Positions 28,626 to 37,724 of a DNA stretch of 64,000 bases are shown here, in pieces. Each line of letters begins with the position of its first letter. Within the stretch, counting starts at the first letter, position 1. The notes under the pieces are model-generated. The model did no database searches. It saw nothing but the letters and a program-made list of their open reading frames with translations, and was not told the origin of the DNA. The translations under genes were made by a program, and so were the position numbers. Source of the DNA: Avedoeria sp964651245 (lineage in GTDB: Bacteria; Chloroflexota; Anaerolineae; Epilineales; Epilineaceae); contig CAZYVI010000007.1 in NCBI GenBank assembly GCA_964651245.1, forward strand, positions 1 to 64,000, written 5' to 3'.

Positions 28626-30250
28626 CAGGGCTCCTGCCGCGGACCGCCGAGCTCGGCGCCCGGCGCCTGCCAGACCCAGATGCCTTCGATCATCGTGCCC
28701 AGCACGCGCACATGGGGCAGCTCGGCCGGCCGTATCGCGAGCGGGTCGCGGTCGACGACGATGAGGTCGGCCTGGCGACCGACCGCCAGCGAGCCGACGT
28801 CGTCCTCGACGCCGGCGGCGAAGGCGGCGCCGGTGGTGTAGGCGGCCAGCGCCTCGCGCACCGTCACCCGTTGCTCGGCGTGCCAGCCCGCGCTCGGCTC
28901 GCCGTCGGCGCGCTGGCGCGTGACGGCGGCGTGGATGCCGGCGAACACGTCGAGCGATTCGATCGGGGCGTCGGAGCCGAATGCCAGCGCCGCGCCGCTG
29001 TCGAGGATCGCGCGCCAGGCGTAGCTGCCCGCGGTGCGCTCGCCCCAGTAGCGATCGGCGATCGCCATGTCCGCAGCGCAGTGGATCGGCTGCATCGACG
29101 CCACCACGCCGTGGCGCGCGAACCGCGGCAGGTCGGACGGGTCGAGCAGCTGGGCGTGCTCGATCCGCTGCCGGAGCGCGGCCGCGCCGGCCACCGTGCG
29201 GCGTACCGCCGCAAAGCCGTCCAAGGCGACGCGGTTGGCGCGATCGCCGATCGCGTGCACCGCCGTGGCCAGGCCGGCCGACGCGGCGCGCGCCACCTGG
29301 GCCTCGAACGCGTCCGGCGCCATCGTCGGCAGGCCGACGTTGTCCGGCTGGCCCTCGTAGGCGGCCAGCATGGCGGCCGTTTGGGCGCCGAGCGTGCCGT
29401 CGAGGAAGAGCTTCAGCCCCCCGACCCGCAGCCAGCTGTCGCCGAGCCCCGTTCGCAGCCCGAGCCCGATCGCTTCGTCGAGCTCGGAATCGGGCAGGTA
29501 CCACACGAAGCGCAGGCCGAGCTCGCCGGCGTCGCGCAGCGTCGCCAGGTCGCGGAACAGCGATTGGCGCAGGTAGCCCATGTCGTGGAGGCTGGTGAGG
29601 CCGCGGCACCAGGCGTCGCGCCAGGCGTCGATCATCGCCGCCTGGCGCACGTAGGTGTCGGCCGGCGGCATGGCCCGGTGCGCGAGGCGGAGCGCCGTCT
29701 CCATGAGGATGCCGGTCGGCTGGCCGTCGTGGCGCTGGATCGACCCGCCCGCCGGGTCCGGCGTGGCGGCGTCGATGCCGCAGGCGTGGAGCGCGGCGCT
29801 GTTGAGCCAGGCGATGTGGCCATCCTTGCGGGTCAGGACGACCGGGTGATGGGCCGTCACGGCGTCGAGGTCGGCCGCGTTCGGCCAGCGTCCCCAGTCG
29901 GTGTGGTCCCAGCCGCGGCCCACGATCCACTGTCCCGGCTCGGCGTCGGCCGCCCGCTGCCGCACGCGCCGCAGCACGTCGGCCAGCCCGTCCTCGGCCG
30001 CCAGCTGGACGTTGCGCCGGGCGATGGCGTACGTCGCCCAGTGGACGTGGGCGTCGATGAGCCCCGGCAGGACGACCCGACCGCGCAGGTCGATGGACGG
30101 CGCGTCGCTGCCGACCGCGCGCCAGACGTCGTGGTCGCTGCCGATGGCGGCGATCCGTCCTTCGCGCACGGCCAGCGACGTCGCGACCTCGCCGTGGCCG
30201 AACGGATGGATGCGCGCCCGGCGCAGCACGAACGTGGCCGGCGTGCGCAT
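28625..30250 (-). CDS. Amidohydrolase, YtcJ-like
   Basis: 541 residues, the usual length for YtcJ-type metal-dependent amidohydrolases. The metal-binding HxH is in GLIDAHVHWATYA; HAIGDRANRVALDGF and FGSDAPIESLDVFAG are further signatures, the last giving the catalytic Asp. It hydrolyses an unknown amide or cyclic substrate in the cytoplasm. Start and stop each overlap a neighbour by four bases, so the three genes 30771-27696 are a tight operon. The EamA exporter next to it may handle the substrate or product. Confidence 0.92.
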   Translation of the reverse strand: MRTPATFVLRRARIHPFGHGEVATSLAVREGRIAAIGSDHDVWRAVGSDAPSIDLRGRVVLPGLIDAHVHWATYAIARRNVQLAAEDGLADVLRRVRQRAADAEPGQWIVGRGWDHTDWGRWPNAADLDAVTAHHPVVLTRKDGHIAWLNSAALHACGIDAATPDPAGGSIQRHDGQPTGILMETALRLAHRAMPPADTYVRQAAMIDAWRDAWCRGLTSLHDMGYLRQSLFRDLATLRDAGELGLRFVWYLPDSELDEAIGLGLRTGLGDSWLRVGGLKLFLDGTLGAQTAAMLAAYEGQPDNVGLPTMAPDAFEAQVARAASAGLATAVHAIGDRANRVALDGFAAVRRTVAGAAALRQRIEHAQLLDPSDLPRFARHGVVASMQPIHCAADMAIADRYWGERTAGSYAWRAILDSGAALAFGSDAPIESLDVFAGIHAAVTRQRADGEPSAGWHAEQRVTVREALAAYTTGAAFAAGVEDDVGSLAVGRQADLIVVDRDPLAIRPAELPHVRVLGTMIEGIWVWQAPGAELGGPRQEP

Positions 30251-30771
30251 CACCCGCCACCGGGCGCGCCGCCCAGCGGATCGTCGTCGTCGTCCAGCGC
30301 CTCGGCCTCGTCGAGCTCGTCGAGGTCGTCGCCGGCCGCCTCGCGCAACGCCGCCAGCTCGGCGTCGCGGACGCGCTGCCGGGCGGCGGCCGCGTCGGCG
30401 GCGGCCGGCGCGCCCGCGGCGCTCTCGGCCGCGCCGCGCCAGGTGTCGATGCGGCCGGCGAGGTCGTCGAGCATCCGCAGGACGTCGGCGGCGACCCAGC
30501 GGTGGCCGTCGCGGTCGCGCCACTCCCCGTCGTCCGGACCCGCCTTGGCCAGGAAGGCCGCCGTCCGGTCGCGCCACATCGCGATCGTCGCCAGCACGTC
30601 GTCGCCCTTCGTCTCGTCGAGGAGGCGCTGGAGGAGACGCCGCTCGGCCGCCCAGCCGTCCAGCAGGCGCTGGCCGACGGCGCCGCCGGCGGCGCCGAAC
30701 GGACCGTCAGGCCCGGCCAGCAGCCCGCCGAGGGTGCGGATGCGCTGGGTGACGACGTCGCGCTGCTGCAT
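30250..30771 (-). CDS. Uncharacterised helical protein with acidic C-terminus
   Basis: 173 residues. The predicted fold is mostly alpha-helical (GQRLLDGWAAERRLLQRLLD, WVAADVLRMLDDLAGRIDTW), perhaps a helix bundle, ending in DDLDELDEAEALDDDDDPLG and GGAPGGG. I do not recognise the family. It starts 21 bases after the argS stop and overlaps the amidohydrolase ATG, so it is part of a run argS-this-amidohydrolase-EamA. Confidence 0.65.
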   Translation of the reverse strand: MQQRDVVTQRIRTLGGLLAGPDGPFGAAGGAVGQRLLDGWAAERRLLQRLLDETKGDDVLATIAMWRDRTAAFLAKAGPDDGEWRDRDGHRWVAADVLRMLDDLAGRIDTWRGAAESAAGAPAAADAAAARQRVRDAELAALREAAGDDLDELDEAEALDDDDDPLGGAPGGG

Positions 30772-30792
30772 GGCGTCGGGCTCGCGCCGCCG

Positions 30793-32697
30793 TCAGATCC
30801 GCTCGAGGGCGGCGACGCCGAGGCAATCGAGCACCTCGGCCAGCAGGGTGGCGAAGGCGCCGACGAGCCCGGCACGCCAGGCGCGCACGGCGGGGTCCGA
30901 CTCCTGGACGACCGGCGTCGTGTTGTCGTAGAAGGCGCTGAACGTCGTCGCCAGGTCGAAGGCGTACTTGGCCACCGGCTGGGCCGACAGCGTGGCGCCG
31001 GCGGACCGCAACGCGCGCGGCCACTGCAGCATCGCCAAGACGAGGGCGCGATCGACGTCGGGCAACGCGGGCGGCGGCGCCGCCGGGGCGCTCGGCACGC
31101 CCGCCTCGGCCAGCCGGCGCAGGATGCCGCGCGCGCGGACGTAGGCGTACTGGAGGTAGACGCCGGACTCGCCGGTGGTCCGCACGGCCTCGTCGAAGTC
31201 GAAGGCGATGTCCTGGGCGTTGCCGAACTTGAGCATGTAGTACCGGGCCGCGCCCGCGGCCACCGCGGCGGCCACCGCCGGGTCGGTCGTCCGCTCGGCC
31301 AGGCGCGCCTCGAGGCGGTCGAGCAGGTCGTCCGCGAACACCTGGATCCCGCCGCGGCCGCTCATCGCCACCACCGACTGACCCGGCTCGACGGCGACGC
31401 CGAGCTCGGCCGCCGCGGCGGCGCTGAGGTTCACGACGCCGTAGGCCAGGTGGTGCGACCGGTCCGCCTGGGCCTCGTAACCGAGGTGGCGCAGGCAAGC
31501 GTACACCACCTGCTGGGGGTACGACTGGCGCACGTCGATGACGTTGATGACCCGGTCGCCGTGCGCAAACGCGGGCGCGTCGGGTTCGCCGCCGTCGAGC
31601 GCGCTCGTCCACAGCGTCCGGCCGTCCGACTGCGGCCCCCAGCGCCGGTACGCGAAGTCGCGGTCGAGAAGCCCGAACTTCCAGAGCTGGTAGGCGATGT
31701 CCTTGGCGGTGTAGGTGATCGTGCCCTGGCTCGTGACGAGGACCTTGTCGTCGGTGACCGTCCGGCCTTCCAGCTCGGTGGTGCCGGCGCCGAACGGGAC
31801 GACCCAGCAGCCGGCGTTGGGGCCACTGTCCTCGAACCGAATCGCCCCGCTGGCGCGCAGCCGCTCGAACGCGGCGCGCCAGAAGCCGAGCCCGAGGATG
31901 TGCGACTCCCAGGTCAGCAGGTCGTAGCCGATGCCGGCGCGGGCCATCGTCGCCAGGTTGGCCGCGACGATCCGCGACGCCACGTCGCGGACGAACGCCG
32001 CCAACGCGCCATGGCCCTCCTCCACCGCGGCCTGGACCTCGCGGCGGCGGGCTTGGAGGTCCGGGTCGTCGGCATAGGCCTGCTGGACGGCGACGTACAC
32101 GTCGGAGCAGTAACGGTCGAAGGGGGCATCCCCTTGCGGCGGCGGGGAGAGAAACCGCAGGCCGACGACGACGTCGGCCACCTGGACGCCGGTGTCGTCG
32201 ATGTAGTTCTGGACCTCGACGCGGTGGCCGAGGCGGCGCAGCACGCGCACGATCGCGTCGCCCAGGCAGGCGTTGCGGAAGTGGCCGACGTGGGCCGCCT
32301 TGTTGGGGTTGATGTTCGTGTGCTCGACGACGATCCGCTCGGGGGCGGCCGTGCCGGGATCGAAACACCCGCCGCTGGCCTCGACGTCGCGCACCGTCTC
32401 CGCCAAGAACGCGTCCGACAACCGGAGGTTGACGAAGCCCGGCGCGCTGGCGCTCGCCGCGGCCACCAGCGCGCCGTCGGCGGCGACGACGGCGTCGGCG
32501 AGCGCGGCGGCCAGCGTCAGCGGCGGCCGGCCAGCCCCCTTGGCCAGGGCGAACGCGAGCGACGACGCATAGTCGCCGAGCTCGGGGCGGTTCGACAGCT
32601 CGAGCCGAACGTCGCCCTCGAACGGGCCGCCGATGACGGCGGCCGCCGCATGGCGCAGCGCGGCGCTGAGCCGGTCCTCGACGTTGTCCACGCGCAC
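30793..32697 (-). CDS. argS: Arginyl-tRNA synthetase
   Basis: 634 residues from GTG 32697; a second GTG two codons later is also possible. The N-terminal additional domain (to about 110) is followed by the class I core with the HIGH equivalent HVGHFRNACLGD. The KMSK region is degenerate, MSGRGGIQVFADDLL, as is common in ArgRS. The C-terminal anticodon-binding domain includes QYAYVRARGILRRL. It charges tRNA-Arg. A TATAAT lies about 36 bases upstream on this strand. The gene is divergent from ftsY. Confidence 0.96.
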   Translation of the reverse strand: MRVDNVEDRLSAALRHAAAAVIGGPFEGDVRLELSNRPELGDYASSLAFALAKGAGRPPLTLAAALADAVVAADGALVAAASASAPGFVNLRLSDAFLAETVRDVEASGGCFDPGTAAPERIVVEHTNINPNKAAHVGHFRNACLGDAIVRVLRRLGHRVEVQNYIDDTGVQVADVVVGLRFLSPPPQGDAPFDRYCSDVYVAVQQAYADDPDLQARRREVQAAVEEGHGALAAFVRDVASRIVAANLATMARAGIGYDLLTWESHILGLGFWRAAFERLRASGAIRFEDSGPNAGCWVVPFGAGTTELEGRTVTDDKVLVTSQGTITYTAKDIAYQLWKFGLLDRDFAYRRWGPQSDGRTLWTSALDGGEPDAPAFAHGDRVINVIDVRQSYPQQVVYACLRHLGYEAQADRSHHLAYGVVNLSAAAAAELGVAVEPGQSVVAMSGRGGIQVFADDLLDRLEARLAERTTDPAVAAAVAAGAARYYMLKFGNAQDIAFDFDEAVRTTGESGVYLQYAYVRARGILRRLAEAGVPSAPAAPPPALPDVDRALVLAMLQWPRALRSAGATLSAQPVAKYAFDLATTFSAFYDNTTPVVQESDPAVRAWRAGLVGAFATLLAEVLDCLGVAALERI

Positions 32698-32732
32698 CCC
32701 ATTCCCTGGCGTTCGGCCGCGATCGACGGGCG

Positions 32733-32738
32733 ATTATA
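32733..32738 (-). promoter_or_regulatory. -10 element of argS
   Basis: TATAAT on the minus strand, 36 bases before the argS GTG. No matching -35 was found at 16-18 bases. Confidence 0.45.
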
Positions 32739-32771
32739 GCACCGCCCACCCGGCCGCCCGCCGCCGCGTGC

Positions 32772-32777
32772 TATGCT
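32772..32777 (+). promoter_or_regulatory. -10-like element of ftsY
   Basis: TATGCT in a GTGCTATGCT context, matching the element at 37637. No -35 found. Would give a leader of about 100 bases. Confidence 0.3.
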
Positions 32778-32881
32778 TCGCCGCCCCGCCCGAGCCTGCC
32801 CGCGGGTCGCCGCGCGTCCGACGCCCCGCCCGCCGCGGCGCGGCCCGGCTGCGGCGACCGTGATCCACGAGGGGAGTGCGC

Positions 32882-33934
32882 GTGTTCGACCGACTGTTCG
32901 GCCGGGGGGACCGTCCCGCAGCGGCGCCGGTCCCTGCCGACGCACCGGCAGCAACGCCTGTCCCGGCCGCGCCTGACGCCGCGCCCAACGCAACCGCCGA
33001 CACGACGAGCGACGTCGCCCACGACGCCGCGCTGGGCGCCACGCGCCGCAGCTGGCTCGGCCGGCTGGCGGCCGTGTTCGGACCCGTCGACATCGATGCC
33101 GAGACCTGGGAAGACCTCGAGCTTCAGCTCGTCGCCGCCGACGTCGGCGCGGCGACGGCCGCCGACCTCGTGGCGGCGCTCAAGGGGCGGGCGAGCCAGG
33201 CGGGCGTGCGGCGGGCCGACGAGTTGCCGCGCCTGCTGCGCGGCGTTCTGGTGCGCGCCCTCACCGAGCCGCCTGCGGCCGACCGTGACGCGGCGCCCGC
33301 CGCGACTCCGCGCGTCGTCCTCGTCGTCGGCGTGAACGGCAGCGGCAAGACGACGACGGTCGCCAAGCTGGCCCATCGCCTCGCCGCGGCCGGGCAGACG
33401 GTCGTGTTGGTGGCGGCGGACACCTTTCGCGCCGCCGCGATCGACCAGCTGGCGCTGTGGGCCGAGCGGGCCGGCGTCGCGATCGTGAAGGGCACCCCGG
33501 GCGGCGACCCGGGCGCCGTCGTCCACGACGCGCTGCAGTCCCAGCTCGGCCGCCGCGCCGACGTCGTCCTCATCGACACGGCCGGACGGCTGCACACCCA
33601 GCACAACCTGATGCAGGAGCTGGCCAAGGTGGTCGCGGTGGTCGGCCGGGCGGTCCCGGGCGCGCCCCACGAGACGCTGCTGGTGCTCGACGCGACGACC
33701 GGACAGAACGGCCTGGCGCAGGCGCGGCAGTTCATGACCGCGGCGCCCGTCGACGGCGTCGTGCTGGCCAAGCTCGACGGCAGCGCCAAGGGCGGCATCG
33801 CGCTGGCGATCCGGCGCGAGCTGGGGCTGCCGATCGCGTTCATCGGCACGGGCGAGGGGATCGACGACCTGGCGCTGTTCGACGCCGGCGCCTACGCCGA
33901 CGGGCTGCTGGGCGTGGGGAAGCAGGCGCGGTAG
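32882..33934 (+). CDS. ftsY: Signal recognition particle receptor FtsY
   Basis: 350 residues from GTG 32882, five bases after GGGGAG; a GTG two codons earlier overlaps that site. A Pro/Ala-rich linker (to about 50) precedes the NG domain. GTPase motifs are GVNGSGKTTTVAKLA, DTFRAAAIDQL, DTAGRLHTQ and LAKLDGSAKGG; the C-terminal FIGTGEGIDDL is also typical. FtsY docks ribosome-SRP complexes at the membrane. Its 3' end overlaps the convergent methyltransferase by 43 bases. Confidence 0.95.
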   Translation: MFDRLFGRGDRPAAAPVPADAPAATPVPAAPDAAPNATADTTSDVAHDAALGATRRSWLGRLAAVFGPVDIDAETWEDLELQLVAADVGAATAADLVAALKGRASQAGVRRADELPRLLRGVLVRALTEPPAADRDAAPAATPRVVLVVGVNGSGKTTTVAKLAHRLAAAGQTVVLVAADTFRAAAIDQLALWAERAGVAIVKGTPGGDPGAVVHDALQSQLGRRADVVLIDTAGRLHTQHNLMQELAKVVAVVGRAVPGAPHETLLVLDATTGQNGLAQARQFMTAAPVDGVVLAKLDGSAKGGIALAIRRELGLPIAFIGTGEGIDDLALFDAGAYADGLLGVGKQAR

Positions 33935-34584
33935 GCCACGACGGCGGCCGCCACGTGGACGTTGAGCGACGCGCCGCGGCCCAGCATCGGGACGTACACG
34001 GCGGCGTCGCACGCCGCCAAGGCGCGGCGCGTCACCCCGTGGTCCTCGTTGCCGACGACGAGCGCCACGCGCGGCGGATAGGCGACGGCGTGGTACGGCC
34101 GGCTGGCCGCCGCCAGCTCGAGGGCGACCACCCACCAGCCGGCGGCCCGGAGGTCGCGGATCGCGGCGGCGACGTCGGGCTCGCGGCGCCACCGGACGTG
34201 CGCCTGATGGCCGCGCGCTACCTTGGCGGCGCTGGGCGAGGTCGGATCGGGCGTCGTGCCGGCGAGCACGAGCTCGCCGCCGCAGCCGTCGGCGATCCGC
34301 ACCAGGCTGCCGACGTTGACCGGGTAGTTCACGTTCTCGAGCACGAAGCACACCCGGCGGTCCGCATCGCGCGCCGCGCGACGAGCGGCGCGGTTGAACC
34401 GCTTGAGCGCGGTGCCGCGCAACGGCGTCGCGGCGCCTTGGCCATCGCGACCGGGCGGCGCGCCCGGCGGTGGGGCGCCGCCGGCCGGACCGGCCGCTCC
34501 GTCGCCGTCCGCGTTCGGTGCTACACTCGTCGCCCGCCGGCGCGCGTGTCCCGCGCCCGCGTCCGAACCGCGCACAGGAGTCAT
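33892..34584 (-). CDS. SpoU/TrmH-family RNA 2'-O-methyltransferase (start uncertain)
   Basis: The three SpoU motifs are present: NYPVNVGSLVRIADGCGG, PPRVALVVGNEDHGVTRRAL and VPMLGRGASLNVHVAAAVVA. The family makes ribose methylations in tRNA or rRNA; the target is unknown. From ATG 34584 it has 230 residues, but the first 55 are Pro/Gly-rich, carry no domain and overlap the prfB promoter region. A TTG at 34422 would give 176 residues, the usual size for small SpoU proteins. Starts of this gene and prfB are only a few bases apart if the long form is used. Confidence 0.85.
   Translation of the reverse strand: MTPVRGSDAGAGHARRRATSVAPNADGDGAAGPAGGAPPPGAPPGRDGQGAATPLRGTALKRFNRAARRAARDADRRVCFVLENVNYPVNVGSLVRIADGCGGELVLAGTTPDPTSPSAAKVARGHQAHVRWRREPDVAAAIRDLRAAGWWVVALELAAASRPYHAVAYPPRVALVVGNEDHGVTRRALAACDAAVYVPMLGRGASLNVHVAAAVVAYRACFPTPSSPSA
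34522..34527 (+). promoter_or_regulatory. -10-like element of prfB
   Basis: TACACT about 62 bases before the prfB start; the same hexamer occurs at several other starts in this window. The -35 is poor. Confidence 0.35.
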
Positions 34585-34588
34585 CGCC

Positions 34589-35720
34589 GTGGATGATATC
34601 ATCGCCCGCCTGACCGAGCTCGAGGGCCGGCTGCGCCGCGTCCTCAACCGTCTTTGACCTGGCCGGACGCACGGCCGAGGCCGACGAGCTCGAGCGCGAG
34701 ACGCTCCGATCCGACTTCTGGTCCGACGCTGAGGTGGCGCGTCGCACGATGCGTCGCCTCACCGAGCTGCGCAGCGAGGTGGACCGCTGGACCGGCGTCG
34801 AACAGCGCATCGCCGACGCCCTCGAGCTGGCCGACATGGTCGCCCTCGAGGCCGAGTCCGACCAGCCCGCGCTCGTCGCGGAGCTCGAAGGCGAGGTCGA
34901 GGCGATCGACCGCTTGCTGGCCGACATGGAGCGCTCGCTGCTTTTCGCCGGCGAGTACGACGGCCACGACGCCATCCTGAGCATCCATGCCGGGGCCGGC
35001 GGGACCGACAGCCAGGACTGGGCCGACATGCTCTTGCGGATGTACCTCCGCTGGGCCGACCGCCACGGCTTCACGACGGAGGTGCTCGACAGCTCGCCCG
35101 GCGAAGAGGCGGGCATCAAGAGCGTCACGCTGACGATCCAGGGGAGCCACGCCTACGGCCTGTTGCGCAGCGAGCGCGGCACCCACCGGCTCGTGCGGAT
35201 CTCGCCGTTCGACTCGGCCGCGCGGCGGCAGACCGGCTTCGCCCTCGTCGAGGTGTCGCCGCTCATCACCGACGACGTGGCCATCGACGTTCGCGAGGAG
35301 GACGTGCGGGTCGACGTGTACCGCGCCAGCGGCGCCGGCGGACAGCACGTCAACAAGACGTCGAGCGCGGTGCGGATGACGCATCTGCCGACCGGCGTCG
35401 TCGTCACCTGCCAGAACGAGCGCTCGCAGGCCCAGAACCGCGACACCGCGCTGCGAATCCTGCGCGCGCGGCTGCTCGAGCTCGAGCTCGAGAAGCGCGA
35501 GGCCGAGCAGGCGCGCCTCAAGGGCCAGCACGTCTCGGCCGAGTGGGGCAATCAGATCCGGTCGTATGTCCTCCACCCGTACCAGATGGTCAAGGACCAT
35601 CGCACCGACGTCGAGACCGGGCGCACCCAGGCCGTGCTCGACGGCGACATCGACCTGTTCATCGACGCCTGGCTGCGCCATCAGCTCGGCGAGCCGCTCG
35701 ACCGCGGCACGGGCGCCTGA
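34589..35720 (+). CDS. prfB: Peptide chain release factor 2, programmed +1 frameshift
   Basis: The first frame runs from GTG 34589 (CAGGAG eight bases upstream) for 22 codons to the in-frame TGA at 34655-34657. The TGA sits in CTT TGA C, the classic RF2 slip site. Shifting +1 continues at GAC 34656 for 354 codons to 35720, a protein of about 376 residues (E. coli 365). RF2 marks are the stop-recognition SPF (RISPFDSAARR) and the catalytic GGQ (SGAGGQHVNKTSSAVR). RF2 terminates at UGA and UAA and controls its own level by this shift. The usual Shine-Dalgarno-like stimulator before CTT is not present here. The stop overlaps the next ATG. Confidence 0.95.
34652..34658 (+). promoter_or_regulatory. 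prfB programmed frameshift site CTTTGAC
   Basis: CTT in the P site, TGA in the A site, then C: identical to the E. coli RF2 slip site. In E. coli AGGGGG lies three bases before CTT; here the corresponding bases are CTCAACCGT. Confidence 0.93.
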
Positions 35721-36340
35721 TGCTCACCGCTTCGGCGCGCCGCCTCGCCGGCCGCTGCCTCGGCGGCGCCGTGCGCTGGCTGGCGCAGCGCGGCGTCGGT
35801 CCCAACGCCTTGACCGTGCTCGGCCTGGCGCTCCACGTGCCGGTGGTCTGGCTGTTGGCCGTGTCGACGGCGAGTTGGCCGGCCGGACTGGCCCTGGCCG
35901 CTGCCAGCCTGTTCGATGCGCTCGACGGCATGGTGGCGCGCGCCGCCCACGCCGAGACCCCGTTCGGCGCGTTCCTCGACAGCGTGACCGACCGGGTCTC
36001 GGAGGCGCTCGTCTGCCTCGGCCTGCTGCTGCGGGCCGAGCAGCTCGGCGACTGGACGCTCGCCCGCTGGTCCATTGTCCTCGCCGCCGGATCCCTCCTC
36101 GTCAGCTACACCCGCGCCCGCGCGGCTGGGATCGACATCGACACCCAGGCGGGCTGGTTCGGCCGGCTGGAGCGCATGGTCGTCCTCGTCGGCGGGTTGC
36201 TCGTCGGCTGGCTCGGGCCGGCCGTCGTCGTCACCGCTGTCGGCGCCTGGCTCACCGCCGCAGCGCGCGTCGTCGACGTCCGGCGCCAGTCGGTGGCGCG
36301 GGTCGCCGAGGCGCGGCCCGTCGCCGGAGCGGGGGCGTGA
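35720..36340 (+). CDS. CDP-alcohol phosphatidyltransferase family protein
   Basis: 206 residues with about five membrane segments. The CDP-alcohol motif DG-x2-AR-x8-G-x3-D-x3-D is complete in DALDGMVARAAHAETPFGAF with LDSVTDR following (about residues 67-93). It transfers a phosphatidyl group from CDP-diacylglycerol (or an archaeol-like lipid) to an alcohol such as glycerol phosphate or inositol phosphate; which one is unclear. Start and stop overlap prfB and the next gene. Confidence 0.9.
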   Translation: MLTASARRLAGRCLGGAVRWLAQRGVGPNALTVLGLALHVPVVWLLAVSTASWPAGLALAAASLFDALDGMVARAAHAETPFGAFLDSVTDRVSEALVCLGLLLRAEQLGDWTLARWSIVLAAGSLLVSYTRARAAGIDIDTQAGWFGRLERMVVLVGGLLVGWLGPAVVVTAVGAWLTAAARVVDVRRQSVARVAEARPVAGAGA

Positions 36341-37572
36341 TCGACCGCTGGCGCTGGGCGGCGGCGGCAGCCGTGCTCGCCGCCGTGGTGTACGTCGTCG
36401 CCGGCGACCGGCTCTGGCGGGCGGCCTATCCGCACCTGCCGCCACGGTTGCAGGCCGCTCCCTACCGGCTCCGCGGCTGGCTCGCGCCGGCGGCGACGCC
36501 GCGTCCGGTGCCGACCGCCGCGCCCGCGGCGGTCGCGACCGCCGTCGGCGCCGCGCCATCGGCGGGCGACGGCCCCAGCCTGCGGAGCGCGACGCCGACG
36601 CCGCCGGCGGCGCGACCCACCGCCACGTCCGCGGCGCCGACGGCCCCGCTGCCGCCGCGCGCCGCCCTGGACGGCGTCCGGCACAGCTACCAGACGTGGA
36701 ACAATTGCGGTCCGGCCACGATCAGCATGGCGCTGAGCGTGTTCGGCCTGGACGAGGGCCAAGCCAAGGCGGCCGTGCGGCTCAAGCCCAACCCGGACGA
36801 CAAGAACGTCGGGCTCGACGAGCTGGCGCGCTACGCCCGCGAGCGCGGCGCGGCGGCCGAGGTGCGGGTGAACGGGACGATCGACGACCTCCGGCGCCTC
36901 GTCGCGCGCGGCGTGCCGACCGTCGTTGAGACCTGGTTCGTGCCCGAGCCGGGCGACGAGATGGGGCATTACCGGTTGGTCACGGGCTACGACGCCGAAG
37001 CGGGCACCCTGCGCCTGGCGGACAGCTATCTCGGGCCCGAGCGGACGGTCGATGCGGCGGCACTCGACGCCGAGTGGCGCGCGTTCAACCGCGCCTACCT
37101 GGTGGTGTTTCCGCCCGCGCGGCAGCCGGACGTCGCCGCCGTGCTCGGCGAACCGGGTCCGGCGATGTGGCTGGCGGCGGCGGCCCGCGCGCGCGACGAG
37201 ATCGACGCCGCTCCGGACGCCTTCGGCTGGTTCAACCTCGGGGAGAGCCTGCAGGCCCTGGGCGACAGCGCCGGCGCGGCGGCCGCGTTCGACCGCGCCC
37301 GTGCGATCGGGCTGCCGTGGCGGATGCTGTGGTACCAGTTCGGGCCGTTCGCCGCCTACGCGGCGCAGGGCCGCTGGTCGGACGTGGCCGCCCTGGCCGA
37401 GGCGAACCTCGCCAACGCCCCCGAGCTCGAGGAGTCGTGGACCTGGCTCGGCCACGCCCGGCAGGCCGCCGGCGACGAGGCCGGCGCGATCGCGGCCTGG
37501 CGGCGAGCGACGGCGCTCAACGACCTCTATGCGCCGGCGCGCGAGGCGCTGGCGACGGCCGAGGCGCGGTGA
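36337..37572 (+). CDS. Membrane-anchored C39-like peptidase with TPR repeats
   Basis: 411 residues from GTG 36337, which overlaps the previous stop (GTGA). One N-terminal membrane segment (about 7-22), then a Pro/Ala/Thr linker. The C39-like domain has Cys124 in SYQTWNNCGPATISM and His211 in MGHYRLVTGYD, with Asp in LADSYLG. The C-terminal third has tetratricopeptide-type helices (FGWFNLGESLQALGDSAGAA, ESWTWLGHARQAAGDEAGAI). It should act outside the membrane as a cysteine peptidase or peptide-binding protein. Substrate unknown; no ABC exporter is adjacent, so it is not a typical bacteriocin transporter peptidase. Confidence 0.85.
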   Translation: MIDRWRWAAAAAVLAAVVYVVAGDRLWRAAYPHLPPRLQAAPYRLRGWLAPAATPRPVPTAAPAAVATAVGAAPSAGDGPSLRSATPTPPAARPTATSAAPTAPLPPRAALDGVRHSYQTWNNCGPATISMALSVFGLDEGQAKAAVRLKPNPDDKNVGLDELARYARERGAAAEVRVNGTIDDLRRLVARGVPTVVETWFVPEPGDEMGHYRLVTGYDAEAGTLRLADSYLGPERTVDAAALDAEWRAFNRAYLVVFPPARQPDVAAVLGEPGPAMWLAAAARARDEIDAAPDAFGWFNLGESLQALGDSAGAAAAFDRARAIGLPWRMLWYQFGPFAAYAAQGRWSDVAALAEANLANAPELEESWTWLGHARQAAGDEAGAIAAWRRATALNDLYAPAREALATAEAR

Positions 37573-37596
37573 CCGGCCGATCGGTCCCGGCCGGTC
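37571..37596 (+). terminator. Hairpin at the end of the C39 gene
   Basis: GACCGGCC, ten loop bases, GGCCGGTC: an eight-pair stem starting inside the stop codon, followed by a C run, not T. It separates the prfB unit from the lipoprotein/lgt unit. Confidence 0.45.
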
Positions 37597-37636
37597 GCCC
37601 CCCGGCGGCCGCCTTCCTTCCGCCGACCGGTTCTGC

Positions 37637-37642
37637 TATGCT
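37637..37642 (+). promoter_or_regulatory. -10-like element of the lipoprotein/lgt unit
   Basis: TATGCT in CTGCTATGCT, 82 bases before the lipoprotein ATG. No good -35. Confidence 0.35.
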
Positions 37643-37724
37643 CGTCCGCCGGTCCGGCGGCCCGGGCCGACCGCGCCGGCGCCCGACCCGCGACCGGCAC
37701 CGAGGGATCGCACGGGAGACGTCC

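Noticed and set aside
27696..30875. A single 1059-codon minus-strand frame suggesting a fusion with the EamA transporter.
   Set aside because: Only the last 309 codons encode the transporter; the rest is antisense or out of frame to the amidohydrolase, which has its own intact frame and ATGA junction.
34592..34603. Perfect 12-base palindrome GATGATATCATC at the start of prfB as an operator.
   Set aside because: It lies inside codons 2-5 and has no second copy; chance or coding constraint is enough to explain it.
34589..35720. prfB as a pseudogene broken by an in-frame stop.
   Set aside because: The stop is the TGA of CTT TGA C at the conserved place, and both parts are intact; this is regulated frameshifting.
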